This document shows, one piece after another, positions 51,287-61,236 of a stretch of 64,000 nucleotides of DNA; positions within the stretch are counted from its first letter, which is position 1; every line of letters begins with the position of its first letter. A program made the translations under genes and the position numbers. Location: contig CANRZB010000008.1 of NCBI GenBank assembly GCA_947644195.1, forward strand, positions 29,801 to 93,800. The letters run 5' to 3'. A model generated the notes under the pieces. That model did no database searches, was not told the DNA's origin, and saw only the letters and a program-made list of their open reading frames with translations. Source of the stretch: an uncultured Clostridium sp. (GTDB lineage Bacteria; Bacillota; Clostridia; Lachnospirales; Lachnospiraceae).

Positions 51287-51451
51287 CTAGTGTGCTAACA
51301 CGTTTATTTTCAGCTAAATGGCGTAGAACGATTTTTCAATCTGCAAGGCAGAGGAGAGAGGCGATGCGGTGGCATCGTTGATCGACGACAATGTGGCAGA
51401 AGGAAATTAGGGCGAGCCATTTGGCGAAATATAAATGTGCCAGTACACTAG
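51287..51451. mobile_element. MITE-like element with ~34-bp imperfect terminal inverted repeats
   Basis: ctagtgtgctaacacgtttattttcagctaaatggc ... gccatttggcgaaatataaatgtgccagtacactag (26/34 core matches); internal hairpin cgatgc-ggtg-gcatcg; no ORF. Confidence 0.55.
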
Positions 51452-51521
51452 TACAGGGAAAATTAAGTCTTTGATACTTTGACGTAGGATAATTGCCTCA
51501 GAAACTTAATATTCGCTGTAC
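51451..51521. repeat. ~71-bp imperfect palindromic repeat, GTAC-ended (copy 2)
   Basis: gtacagggaaaattaagt / acttaatattcgctgtac (16/18); related to 19717-19784. Confidence 0.7.
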
Positions 51522-51577
51522 GATTTTCAAGCATATTGACAAAGCAAACTGTCTCTGATTTATCGTAAAGAATGATA

Positions 51578-52873
51578 TCAAAGCATATTTTCTATAAAAA
51601 TACCATAGCCTCGCGTTGGATCATTGACAAACACATGGGTTACGGCTCCTACCAGCTTGCCATCCTGCAGGATCGGACTGCCGCTCAACCCCTGCACGAT
51701 CCCCCCTGTCTTTTTCTTCAATTCTGGATCGGTAACCCGAAGCACCAGACCTTTCAAATCCCTTGCACTGAGGTTTATCTCTTCAATTTTGATCTGATAT
51801 TCATGAACTTCGTCTTCCAATTGACATAAAATCACTGCGGGACCCGTCTGAATCTCCTGTTTCAAAGCAATGGGAATCCCTCGATCCTCCTGATAACAGT
51901 ATTCTTTCTGTTCCATTTTCCCGGAGATACCCCAGACATTATTCTCTGTCACATTGCCAAGCTTTTGTTCCTCCGAGAGAATTACCGTACCGAACAATTC
52001 GCCGGGAGTTCCCTTTTTTCCCGCAATAATCTGTTGTATCGTCGCCGGATATAACCCTCCCTGCGACAGATGAATCAATTCTCCGGTATCCACGTCTGTG
52101 ATCCCATGTCCCAATGCGACAAAACGGTTATCTTCCGTCACACAGGTCATGGTGCCGATCCCCTCGGTATCCTCTCGCAGCCACGCACCAATCTGATACG
52201 TTCCCTCTTCACTGCAGACCGGCTCTACTTTTACCTTGATCCGATTATTTCCACGCTGTAGTTCCAAAGTAACTTTTTGATCCCGGTTTCTCTGGATCAA
52301 ATCAGATACCCCCTCGATCGATTCTGCCGTCTGCTGATTGACCGAGAGAAGGTAGTCCCCCTCCTGCAGAATATCCTGGGAGGGATGATAAATAAAGCCG
52401 TCTTTCCCTTTGACCTCTGTTGTCCCCAACACCATGATTCCTTGTGATTCCAGATATATTCCGACCGCATTTCCAGACGGCATTACCTTTTGTTCCTGGA
52501 TCACATCCACCTGCATTTTCTTGTAGGGAATCAAACCAAATAATTTTAAGTCCGCCTGATAACTTCCCACCTGATCCGCTTTTAAAGATACCTGCTCGTC
52601 CAGGCTGAAACTTACAGCTTCTGCACTCTCGTTTCCATTGACCATAAAACCACCGGACTCTGCAGAGATCTTTCCGACCAAAGGCAATCCCAGGTCGATC
52701 TGCTCCATCCGGTTCTGATATAAAATCATGGATTTTGGCAATCGGCTGTCCAACTGCCATAAATAACACACCACGCTTCCGATCAGAGCAATAACAATCG
52801 CAATCGCCAGTCCCGTGCGGTAACGAAATCTGGTAGTTTCATCCATCCATATCTGTTTTTTCCCATTGATCAT
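51578..52873 (-). CDS. spoIVB: SpoIVB serine peptidase (PDZ + S55)
   Basis: GHGITDVDTGELI...GGIVQGLSGSPILQDGKLVGAVTHVFVNDPTRGYGIFIENML; start at 52873. Confidence 0.93.
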   Translation of the reverse strand: MINGKKQIWMDETTRFRYRTGLAIAIVIALIGSVVCYLWQLDSRLPKSMILYQNRMEQIDLGLPLVGKISAESGGFMVNGNESAEAVSFSLDEQVSLKADQVGSYQADLKLFGLIPYKKMQVDVIQEQKVMPSGNAVGIYLESQGIMVLGTTEVKGKDGFIYHPSQDILQEGDYLLSVNQQTAESIEGVSDLIQRNRDQKVTLELQRGNNRIKVKVEPVCSEEGTYQIGAWLREDTEGIGTMTCVTEDNRFVALGHGITDVDTGELIHLSQGGLYPATIQQIIAGKKGTPGELFGTVILSEEQKLGNVTENNVWGISGKMEQKEYCYQEDRGIPIALKQEIQTGPAVILCQLEDEVHEYQIKIEEINLSARDLKGLVLRVTDPELKKKTGGIVQGLSGSPILQDGKLVGAVTHVFVNDPTRGYGIFIENML

Positions 52874-52918
52874 GACAGCCTCCTTTTCGATTGGCTTTCT
52901 TTTCCTCGCAAAAATAAG

Positions 52919-52966
52919 TAAAAAGCAACCGTGTACATCCCTATCATGTACCAGTTGCTTTTTTTT
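52919..52966. terminator. Hairpin terminator between recN and spoIVB
   Basis: aaaaagcaac / gttgcttttt outer stem, gtacat / atgtac inner stem; T-rich on both strands. Confidence 0.75.
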
Positions 52967-53084
52967 ATACCAATATTTTACGATGTAAAAGGCAAAAGGT
53001 ATTTTACCCTCCATGGATGCGATGGCTTGCAATCTGCATTTAACCCTGACATCCTATTACCGTGTCATGACAAAATGGCTTTCC

Positions 53085-54773
53085 TCAAGACCGAATTTCC
53101 TGCTTCTCAGCCTTCGCCAGTTCCTTCATTTCCCTGGCGCTCTCTCGAACTGCATCGGTAATCTTTGCACCACCCAGAATCCGTGCCAGTTCTTCGATAG
53201 ACTCTGACTCTGACAAACAGAAAATCCCCGTAGATGTTCTATCCTGCTCCTCCTTTTTCTCAATCAGATAATGCGTATCTGCCATGGCAGCAATTTGCGC
53301 CAAATGAGAAATACAGATCACTTGATGTGTCCCCGCAATCAATGCCATTTTTTCCGCCACCTTCTGTGCCGTTCTGCCACTGATTCCAACATCAATCTCA
53401 TCAAAGATCAAAGTACCAATCTCATCCTGCTCTGCCAATACTGCTTTTACCGCCAGCATAATCCGGGATAACTCCCCGCCGGATGCAGCCGAACCAATGG
53501 GACGCAACGGCTCCCCCGGATTCGTGGAGATCATAAATTCAACTTCATCCAATCCCTGTGCCGTATATTGCCCGGTAGGACGCACATCTATCTGAAACTG
53601 AACCTGCAGAAAATTCAAATCAATCAATGCATCACGAATGGCCTCTTCCAAAACTGCCGCTTTCTTTTTGCGAATTTCCGAAATCTCTGCCCCTAACGTC
53701 TGTAAAATTTGTTCTTCCTGCTGCAAAGCATCCTGCAGCCGATGATGGTAGGCATCGTACTCCTGGTATTGCTCCAATTTGTCCCGGATCTGTGCGGCGT
53801 ATTCCTGTACCTGCTCCACGGTTGCGCCATATTTTGCATGAACACTGCGAATCTGGTCCAATCGCTGCTCTGTTTCAAATAATGCCTGGGGATCTACCAC
53901 AAAATCATCCAGATAGGCGCTGACTTCTCGATTGAAATCCGTCAGCAGACTGTCAATATCCGAGAGCTGTTCTGCAAAATTCTGCAACTTGTCGTCGTAC
54001 TCGGACAATTTTAACAGAATACGTAATCCCTCACCGATCTGATCAGAGGCCGCCAAGTTGCCAGATGAGGTCAGCCTATGTACCTCTCCGAGCCCCTCTG
54101 CAATCGCTGAAGCATGGGAAAGCAGCTGATATTTCTCCTCGAGCTCCTGCTCTTCTCCCTCCCGGACTGCCGCCGTTTCAATCTCTTCCAGTTCATACTG
54201 TAAGAAAGAAATTTCCCGCAGCCTTTCTTCCTCCGGCATCTGCCCCTCGGACAATTGTACCTGGATCTTACCATACTCTGCATAATGTTCCGCAAACTGC
54301 TCCCTGGCCTTGCCCACTTCCTCCCAGGCATAGCGGTCCAAAATCTCCATGTGTTTTGCATGATGCAGCAGGGATTGCTGCTCATTTTGTCCATGAATAT
54401 CCAGCAGAATATCCGCCACGTTCCTCAACACATCACGAGTCACTGTCTCTCCGTTAATCCGACAGACACTCCGCTTCTGCATAATTTTCCTGGAAATCAG
54501 GATCTCATCCTCTTCCAGAGGAATCCCAATCCTGTCCAATGCCTCTCTCTGTGAAGGACGATTGACTGCAAAAGTCAGTTCTACCAGAGCGAATTCTGCG
54601 CCGGAGCGGATGACCTCCTTCGGCGCCTTACCTCCCAATGCCAGATCAATGGAACCAATAATAATGGATTTTCCTGCACCAGTCTCTCCGGTCAGAACAT
54701 TGAATTGTTCCGAAAAATCAACCTCGACCTCATCAATGATCGCCAGGTTCTTCACGTGTAAATTAACTAGCAA
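53085..54773 (-). CDS. recN: DNA repair protein RecN
   Basis: LHVKNLAIIDEVEVDFSEQFNVLTGETGAGKSIIIGSIDLALGG; probable TTG start at 54773 preceded by AAGGAG (ORF listed from 54797). Confidence 0.95.
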   Translation of the reverse strand: MLVNLHVKNLAIIDEVEVDFSEQFNVLTGETGAGKSIIIGSIDLALGGKAPKEVIRSGAEFALVELTFAVNRPSQREALDRIGIPLEEDEILISRKIMQKRSVCRINGETVTRDVLRNVADILLDIHGQNEQQSLLHHAKHMEILDRYAWEEVGKAREQFAEHYAEYGKIQVQLSEGQMPEEERLREISFLQYELEEIETAAVREGEEQELEEKYQLLSHASAIAEGLGEVHRLTSSGNLAASDQIGEGLRILLKLSEYDDKLQNFAEQLSDIDSLLTDFNREVSAYLDDFVVDPQALFETEQRLDQIRSVHAKYGATVEQVQEYAAQIRDKLEQYQEYDAYHHRLQDALQQEEQILQTLGAEISEIRKKKAAVLEEAIRDALIDLNFLQVQFQIDVRPTGQYTAQGLDEVEFMISTNPGEPLRPIGSAASGGELSRIMLAVKAVLAEQDEIGTLIFDEIDVGISGRTAQKVAEKMALIAGTHQVICISHLAQIAAMADTHYLIEKKEEQDRTSTGIFCLSESESIEELARILGGAKITDAVRESAREMKELAKAEKQEIRS

Positions 54774-54857
54774 AATATTCTCCTTTCCTTCCGCCATCTG
54801 TGCTCCCCAGCACCTTTGTATTCCCAGACAGCAAGGATACTATCGCTGTACCGGATT

Positions 54858-54893
54858 GAAAGAAACGTCAACCGGCAAAACACCGGTTGACGT
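54858..54893 (-). terminator. Rho-independent terminator of the Ig-like giant gene
   Basis: Perfect ACGTCAACCGG / CCGGTTGACGT 11-bp stem then TTTCTTTC. Confidence 0.8.
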
Positions 54894-54959
54894 AATTTCA
54901 TAAAACATATGTTATTTCGCTTACAGGAAAACAGATCTTCTCCTGTCGCTCCCCGATTC

Positions 54960-57900
54960 CTATTGATTCACGGATACCACTGTCACAAGACATTCCATCT
55001 TGCATCCATTGACATAAGCATAAATGTACGTGCTTCCCAGACCACGGCCCACGACAGTTCCATTTGTGACTGTCGCCACACGGCTATTGGAGGTATACCA
55101 GGTAATATCTGCATCAATTCCCAATACCTGCAAAGTCTCTGTATCATATTGCCGCATATTGATTACCGTCCGGTCCAGAGATACCACATGAACCGTCAAT
55201 GTACTGCTGACACCGCTTCCCGCTAAAATCGTAATCGTGGCCGTTCCCGTTCCCACTGCCTGAATCTTACCTTGGGAGTTTACGGTCACAACCCGCCTGT
55301 TGTCAGAGGCAAAGGTTAATTTATCGGAATGGTTATTTGGCAACACACTGTAGGATATTTTTGTGGTGTCACCTTTCTTCATTGTCAATTCGCTCTGTGC
55401 AACAACAACACTGGAAGTCGGTACTTCCTCTAAAACTTTCAGGAAACAGGTTGCTTTCTTGCCGCTTCCATCGGTAGCTTTGGCGGTAATGGTAACATCT
55501 CCCGGTTTCATACCAGTCACTTTACCACTTCCACTCACCGTAGCAATACTCTTATCCGAAGTCGTCCATTTCAGCTTCTTGATAGACGCATTCTTTGGTT
55601 TCACACTGGCTTTCAGTTTTTTGGTATGCCCGACAAAACATACCGCATAGGCTGTATTCATTTTCACGCTGGTAACTGGCCGAATGACCGTCACACGACA
55701 GGTTGCCTTAGCTTTTACTTTATCCTTGGTAACCGCTGTTACTTTGGTTACCCCTAATCTCTTTCCTTTAATTTTCCCTTTACTGCTGACAGTCGCGATC
55801 CTCTTGTTAGCAGATTTCCATTTCAAGGAAGGATTCTTGGTATTATTGGACCATACCGTTGCTTTTAATTTATAGGTCTTTCCCAAGCCAACCCGGATGC
55901 TCTTTTTATTGAACTTTACTTTACTGTTCAATTTTGCCACTTTAACACGACAGGTCGCACTCTGGTTATATTCCGTCAGGGTACAGGTAATCGTACAGGT
56001 TCCAATCTTTTTCCCCGTCACTTTACCACTTGCGTTTACCGTAGCAATCTTGGAATTGGACGATGACCAGGTTGCTGTCTTATCCGCATCAGACGGTACG
56101 GTTATTTTCTTGAGCTGGAAACTCTTGCCCAGTGCAATCTCCCGGGTACTCGGTGATAACCGGAAATCAATTGCATTTTCTACATGTACCGCACAGGCAT
56201 CAATAAATCCTCCGCTGATCGCCTGACACTGAATCAATGCGTCACCAGCGCCCACGCCTCGAACAACACCATTTTCATCCACGGTTGCTACCGATTCATC
56301 CGTTGACTGATATACCACCGTTTTATCCGTCGTGTTTTCCGGCGTAAATACCGGAGTAATCCGGAATGTCTCACGCACTTTAATATTGGCGGAATCCGGC
56401 GTTACTTCAAATCCTGTTGCAACTACAGTTGCCGGTTCTACGATAATTTTACTGTATCTAACCCACGGCGTTCCATCCGGGGTATTATAATAAATTGCCG
56501 TTACCGTCGCCTGACCGACAGCCACCGCTGTAACCAGACCTCCTTCGGTAATCGTGGCAATGGCTTCATCCGAACTGCTCCATCGAATCGACTGGTCCGT
56601 AGTATTATCTGGATCAAACACCGCATCCATCTGCAATGTCTGCCCTACCTGAATCGTCGCTGACTCCGGCAGAACCGTCAAGTCATTGGCAATGACCAAA
56701 CCGTCGGTGACGTACACCATACACGTAATCAGGTTTTCCGGTCCCATATCTTCGGCATAACAGCTAATCATGGCGCTACCCACTTTGATACCGGTAATCA
56801 CACCTTCATCGGATACGGTAACGATAGAATCATCCGAAGAACGCCAAACTAATTTATCATTAATTGCCACATTCGGCGTAAATAACACGGTCAACTGCTG
56901 CGTCCCACCGACAGCCACATAGGTTGTTTTGGTTGCAAATTCAATTTTCTGCAGACGGTTTCGAACATGCACCTTAATGGTAACCGGATCTGTCTCACTT
57001 CCGACTTTACCACCCGTAATGGAAATGGTGGCATCTCCTGCGGAAACTGCAGTAATGATACCGCCTTCTACCGTAGCTACACTGGTATCAGAAGAGGACC
57101 AGCGCAAGGTACGGTCAGATGGATTCTCCGGCGTGAGGGTTACCGCTACCTCGTAGGTATCCCCGGCAATCATATCGAGTTCCGTCACATCCGGCGTAAT
57201 CTTTGTAATTGGATTCTCCACAATATGGATATCACAGTATGCCCAGACACCATTCGGATTAATCTTCGGCTGTACGGTAATACGGGTCGTTCCCTCTTTT
57301 ATCAGGGTAACACGGCCATTTTCATCTACTGTAGCAATCTCTGGATCCGAAGAAGTCCAATCCATCTCCGTATCCGTCGCATTAGCCGGCTGCCAGATCG
57401 CCCTCAACTGCACAATTCCTTCTGCCAGCGTTGTCTCATAATTGGTTCCTTTATCAATCGTAAGTGACGTAATCGGAGCTGTTACCGTAACCAGACAGGT
57501 TGCAAATACACCGTTATCCATATTAATTGCGGTAATGACAGCCTGACCAGTCAACCGGCCTGCCGTTATCGTCGCTTTGGTATTTCCCTCTAATGGAGAT
57601 ACAGTAACTTTACCCGTATCGGAAGACAACCACTGAATATTCTGTGTGCCGGACAATCCGGTATCCAAAACTTCCGTCATGCCGTTTCCTTCCAATACTA
57701 CCACATTCGGGGTAATCTTAAAGCTGTTCGCAGCATCTATTACAGTAACTCGACAGGTTGTTGTATGGTTAATACCATCGGAATCTAGCCAGGTCAATGT
57801 TACCCGGACCGGATTGTTGGTCGGCGTCTTCTTGAGCGCCTTGATGGTTGCGTATTGTCCCGTCTTGCCGTCATTATTGGATGTCTGAATGGATACATAG

Positions 57901-59450
57901 GAAGGATCACTGACCGTCCAGCTGAACCGCTCCGATTCCGCTACAGCACCGGAACCAATCACACCATATAATGACAGTTCTGAACCAACCGGAATATTTG
58001 CACTGGTCTGGTTCATAGTAAATTCCTCGGTAACCCGGATAATGACATAGGCCGTTAATTTGTCGGAACTGATCCCCGGGATATCAATATCTGGATCTTT
58101 TGGCGTCACAATGACTCGCCCAGTACCCAAATGATCAGCGTTGATGGTAACACCATCGGCAGCCTTAGATATGTAAGAACCACTGGACTCAAATTCCGAA
58201 CCTGGTGCCGTATCAATCACTACATCAAAGTTTTCCTTGAAAACATCCTCCGGTATATTAAATGCTTCCGCAAGATTGTAAGAACCGTGGATATTAACGG
58301 TAACCTCTTTATCTCCATAGGTTGCAAGCACCTTTGCCTGCAGGGAAACCGGCGCACATTTTGGCGGGTTCTGATGTGCCTCTTCAAAGCTAGTATACGT
58401 TCCCTTAACATAAAACTGAATATTGTAAATTCCCGCCTTAGCATCTACACGGAATTGTTTATTTCCCAATAACCAGGTCAGTTTTGCATCATCTCCATCT
58501 TCTCCGGTATTTCCCAGCGAATCCCGCACTAATTTGGTGTTAATTCCTTCCCCTTTGGAAATTACCCAGACCAGCTTATCGCCGACATTTTCCAATGGGT
58601 TGCTGTCAAAAGATACCGTTACCCCCATTTTGTCTCCATTGTTAAATGGCTGGGTCTGCGTCAACTGTCCGGTCTGACCGGCAATGACTTTATCATTCTG
58701 TAAAGGATCCGTAATCTGTGGACGGACATAAACCAGAATGGAATCCGAGTAATCCAATGTACCGTCCGTATACTCTACCGACAACGTCGCAACGCCGGCC
58801 CCCATTGCAGTAATGGACGGACGGGAGGAAGAGTTATTAATCATAAATACGTCATTGTTGCTGCTCTTCCAAACGGCTGCTGCATCCACCGCGCTACCAA
58901 AGATCAGGTTTAATTTATCCGGCTCTGTTTTTGCAGATTGACCAAATTCAATGGTTTTTCCATAATCCATAACCAATGCTTTACGTGGGTCATTCGGCTT
59001 AATCCGCTCCATGGTAACACCCTGCGGAGCATTATTGGATAAATACTCATTGATGGAGAAAACAACGCTAACCGTCAGAGCAATCACTTCCTCGGTGCCA
59101 TCAACATGGGTGATTTTAACATTCAGCAGGACATTACCAACTCTTCCCTGAACTTCTACCCTACCGGTATCATCCACTTTCAGGATTGATTCATCCGTAC
59201 TGCTCCATTTGCACACGTCACCAGTTTCCAAACCACTGGTAATCGTCAGGACATCCGACGCACGACGCAATTCCATCGTACCGCCCGCCGGCACCTGATC
59301 ACCATTACTATTCGTAAAGGTATATGGTCCTGCTGCCTGCGAGACATCCTGCTGCAATTTCATCCTCACTCCAATAAAGAGCACCAGTAAGACCGCAAAC
59401 ACAGCAACGGCCCATCCCCACTTTTTCTGAATAGATAACCCTCGTTTCAT
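54960..59450 (-). CDS. Giant exported protein with many Big_2-type Ig-like repeats, N-terminal TM/signal anchor
   Basis: Recurring WSSSDxxxATVxxxGxVTAVxxGxATIT units; N-terminus KKWGWAVAVFAVLLVLFIGV. Confidence 0.9.
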   Translation of the reverse strand: MKRGLSIQKKWGWAVAVFAVLLVLFIGVRMKLQQDVSQAAGPYTFTNSNGDQVPAGGTMELRRASDVLTITSGLETGDVCKWSSTDESILKVDDTGRVEVQGRVGNVLLNVKITHVDGTEEVIALTVSVVFSINEYLSNNAPQGVTMERIKPNDPRKALVMDYGKTIEFGQSAKTEPDKLNLIFGSAVDAAAVWKSSNNDVFMINNSSSRPSITAMGAGVATLSVEYTDGTLDYSDSILVYVRPQITDPLQNDKVIAGQTGQLTQTQPFNNGDKMGVTVSFDSNPLENVGDKLVWVISKGEGINTKLVRDSLGNTGEDGDDAKLTWLLGNKQFRVDAKAGIYNIQFYVKGTYTSFEEAHQNPPKCAPVSLQAKVLATYGDKEVTVNIHGSYNLAEAFNIPEDVFKENFDVVIDTAPGSEFESSGSYISKAADGVTINADHLGTGRVIVTPKDPDIDIPGISSDKLTAYVIIRVTEEFTMNQTSANIPVGSELSLYGVIGSGAVAESERFSWTVSDPSYVSIQTSNNDGKTGQYATIKALKKTPTNNPVRVTLTWLDSDGINHTTTCRVTVIDAANSFKITPNVVVLEGNGMTEVLDTGLSGTQNIQWLSSDTGKVTVSPLEGNTKATITAGRLTGQAVITAINMDNGVFATCLVTVTAPITSLTIDKGTNYETTLAEGIVQLRAIWQPANATDTEMDWTSSDPEIATVDENGRVTLIKEGTTRITVQPKINPNGVWAYCDIHIVENPITKITPDVTELDMIAGDTYEVAVTLTPENPSDRTLRWSSSDTSVATVEGGIITAVSAGDATISITGGKVGSETDPVTIKVHVRNRLQKIEFATKTTYVAVGGTQQLTVLFTPNVAINDKLVWRSSDDSIVTVSDEGVITGIKVGSAMISCYAEDMGPENLITCMVYVTDGLVIANDLTVLPESATIQVGQTLQMDAVFDPDNTTDQSIRWSSSDEAIATITEGGLVTAVAVGQATVTAIYYNTPDGTPWVRYSKIIVEPATVVATGFEVTPDSANIKVRETFRITPVFTPENTTDKTVVYQSTDESVATVDENGVVRGVGAGDALIQCQAISGGFIDACAVHVENAIDFRLSPSTREIALGKSFQLKKITVPSDADKTATWSSSNSKIATVNASGKVTGKKIGTCTITCTLTEYNQSATCRVKVAKLNSKVKFNKKSIRVGLGKTYKLKATVWSNNTKNPSLKWKSANKRIATVSSKGKIKGKRLGVTKVTAVTKDKVKAKATCRVTVIRPVTSVKMNTAYAVCFVGHTKKLKASVKPKNASIKKLKWTTSDKSIATVSGSGKVTGMKPGDVTITAKATDGSGKKATCFLKVLEEVPTSSVVVAQSELTMKKGDTTKISYSVLPNNHSDKLTFASDNRRVVTVNSQGKIQAVGTGTATITILAGSGVSSTLTVHVVSLDRTVINMRQYDTETLQVLGIDADITWYTSNSRVATVTNGTVVGRGLGSTYIYAYVNGCKMECLVTVVSVNQ

Positions 59451-59630
59451 TGACTTCCTCCTGCCTACGCTTAAACTGGTTGATATACCAATCTACCTTA
59501 CTATGTATGAAAACTTCAAAGTATATTAGTAACTCTCCGCCAAAACCCTTTTATTATGAGCTAAGTGAAACTTCAACTCTTACACACTTATATCGACCAA
59601 TTCAGATAAAATATTTATGAGAAATCTCTT

Positions 59631-60362
59631 CTAAGCCTCTTCCCAATTATGGTAAACATATTGGACATCATCATCTTCTTCTAACAAATCCAAAGTTCGT
59701 TGTAACTGCTTGATATCATTATCATCTGACAATGTAACATAGGTCTGTGGCAACATTGTGACCTCTGCACTGACCATCGGTATATTTGCTTCCTCCAGAG
59801 CTGTATGTACCACACCAAAATCCGACGGCGCTGTCGTAATTTCAAAGGAATCATCCTCTTCCACAAAATCCTCTGCTCCGGCATCCAGTGCAGTCATCAT
59901 CAGATCATCTGCCTCCATGCTACATTCTTCCTTGTCAATAATGATCTGCCCCTTTTCGTCGAACATATAGGATACGCAGCCCTGCGTCCCAACACTGCCG
60001 CTGCCCTTGGTAAAAGCATTACGCACATTGCTGGCAGTACGGTTTTTATTGTCCGTCAATGCCTTGACAATAATCGCGGTTCCACTGGGGCCATATCCCT
60101 CGTAGGTGACTTCCTCATAGTTGACCGCATCCATATTTCCTGCGGCTTTCTTAATTCCGCGCTCAATGGTATCGTTCGGCATATTATTTGCCTTTGCCTT
60201 GGCAATCACATCCCGGAGTTTTCCGTTATTATCGGGATCCGGTCCGCCCTCTTTGACGGCAACAGCGATCTCACGCCCCAAAATAGTAAAAATCTTTCCC
60301 TTGGCGGCGTCATTTTTTTCTTTCTTATGTTTAATGTTTGAAAATTTTGAATGTCCTGACAT
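59631..60362 (-). CDS. YebC/PmpR family DNA-binding regulator / translation factor
   Basis: [40 protein letters not shown]; start at 60362. Confidence 0.95.
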   Translation of the reverse strand: MSGHSKFSNIKHKKEKNDAAKGKIFTILGREIAVAVKEGGPDPDNNGKLRDVIAKAKANNMPNDTIERGIKKAAGNMDAVNYEEVTYEGYGPSGTAIIVKALTDNKNRTASNVRNAFTKGSGSVGTQGCVSYMFDEKGQIIIDKEECSMEADDLMMTALDAGAEDFVEEDDSFEITTAPSDFGVVHTALEEANIPMVSAEVTMLPQTYVTLSDDNDIKQLQRTLDLLEEDDDVQYVYHNWEEA

Positions 60363-60700
60363 GTTATTCCTCCATACTTCAGAAGTAATTGACGAAACGG
60401 GTTCCACCCGCTTTCACCCTTGTATTCCGGCTGATGTTCCCTCAGCACCGTGAGCGATTTTAACACTCCATTCTTTATTGTACCACCAAACTGATTTGCT
60501 GTCCATCCTCATATCCATTCGGCCACGGAAATCAATGTTCAAATGTTACCTTTTACTTGTGGTGGATTTTGTAATGGATTATTTTCTGTTATCCATTAAA
60601 TTTTATCATTTACCCTGCTGTTTCGTTCAGACGTTTCCCTTGATGTCCTATGAGACAAAATTTTGCCCTGCCTGGCAAGATTAGCAAAGCAAACACAAAT

Positions 60701-61165
60701 TCATGGATTTTCCGTCCGTACCAGTACATTAATCCGCCGACACACCTCCGGCACCTCTCCCACAGAATGAACCGCACACATAACCGTATCATCTCCGGCA
60801 ATCGTTCCCACCACGCCGGGAAGTTCCAGATTATCTACCGCAGCAGCTACGGCCATCGCCATCCCGGATATGGTCTTAATTACCAGCAAATTTTCTGCTG
60901 CCTCCATGGAAATCAAACCATTCTGCAGCACACGGACGTATTTTTGAACCAGATCTGCTTCCTTCTCCTGCAATAGCGTATATTTCTGCCTCGCACCATC
61001 CCCTACCGGAACTTTGGTTAATTTCAGCTCACGGATATCCCTCGAAACCGTCGCCTGTGTGACGGAATATCCCGCCTGTTCCAAGCGGTCTGCCAATTCC
61101 TCCTGTGTCTCGATCTGATATTTTCCGATCAACTCAATGATTTTAGATCTTCTCTCTAACTTCAT
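60701..61165 (-). CDS. argR: Arginine repressor ArgR
   Basis: RRSKIIELIGKYQIETQEELADRLEQAGYSVTQATVSRDIRELKLTKVP; C-terminal GTIAGDDTVMCAV. Confidence 0.95.
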   Translation of the reverse strand: MKLERRSKIIELIGKYQIETQEELADRLEQAGYSVTQATVSRDIRELKLTKVPVGDGARQKYTLLQEKEADLVQKYVRVLQNGLISMEAAENLLVIKTISGMAMAVAAAVDNLELPGVVGTIAGDDTVMCAVHSVGEVPEVCRRINVLVRTENP

Positions 61166-61236
61166 AATATCCCCATTCTGAAACGTTTACCGTATGCACA
61201 GCAGATCCCCTCTGCAATGCCGGGATTCATGACGCC

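Noticed and set aside
52931-53207. Small + strand ORFs near recN/spoIVB
   Set aside because: Overlap the terminator hairpin and the recN 3' end in antisense; no RBS support
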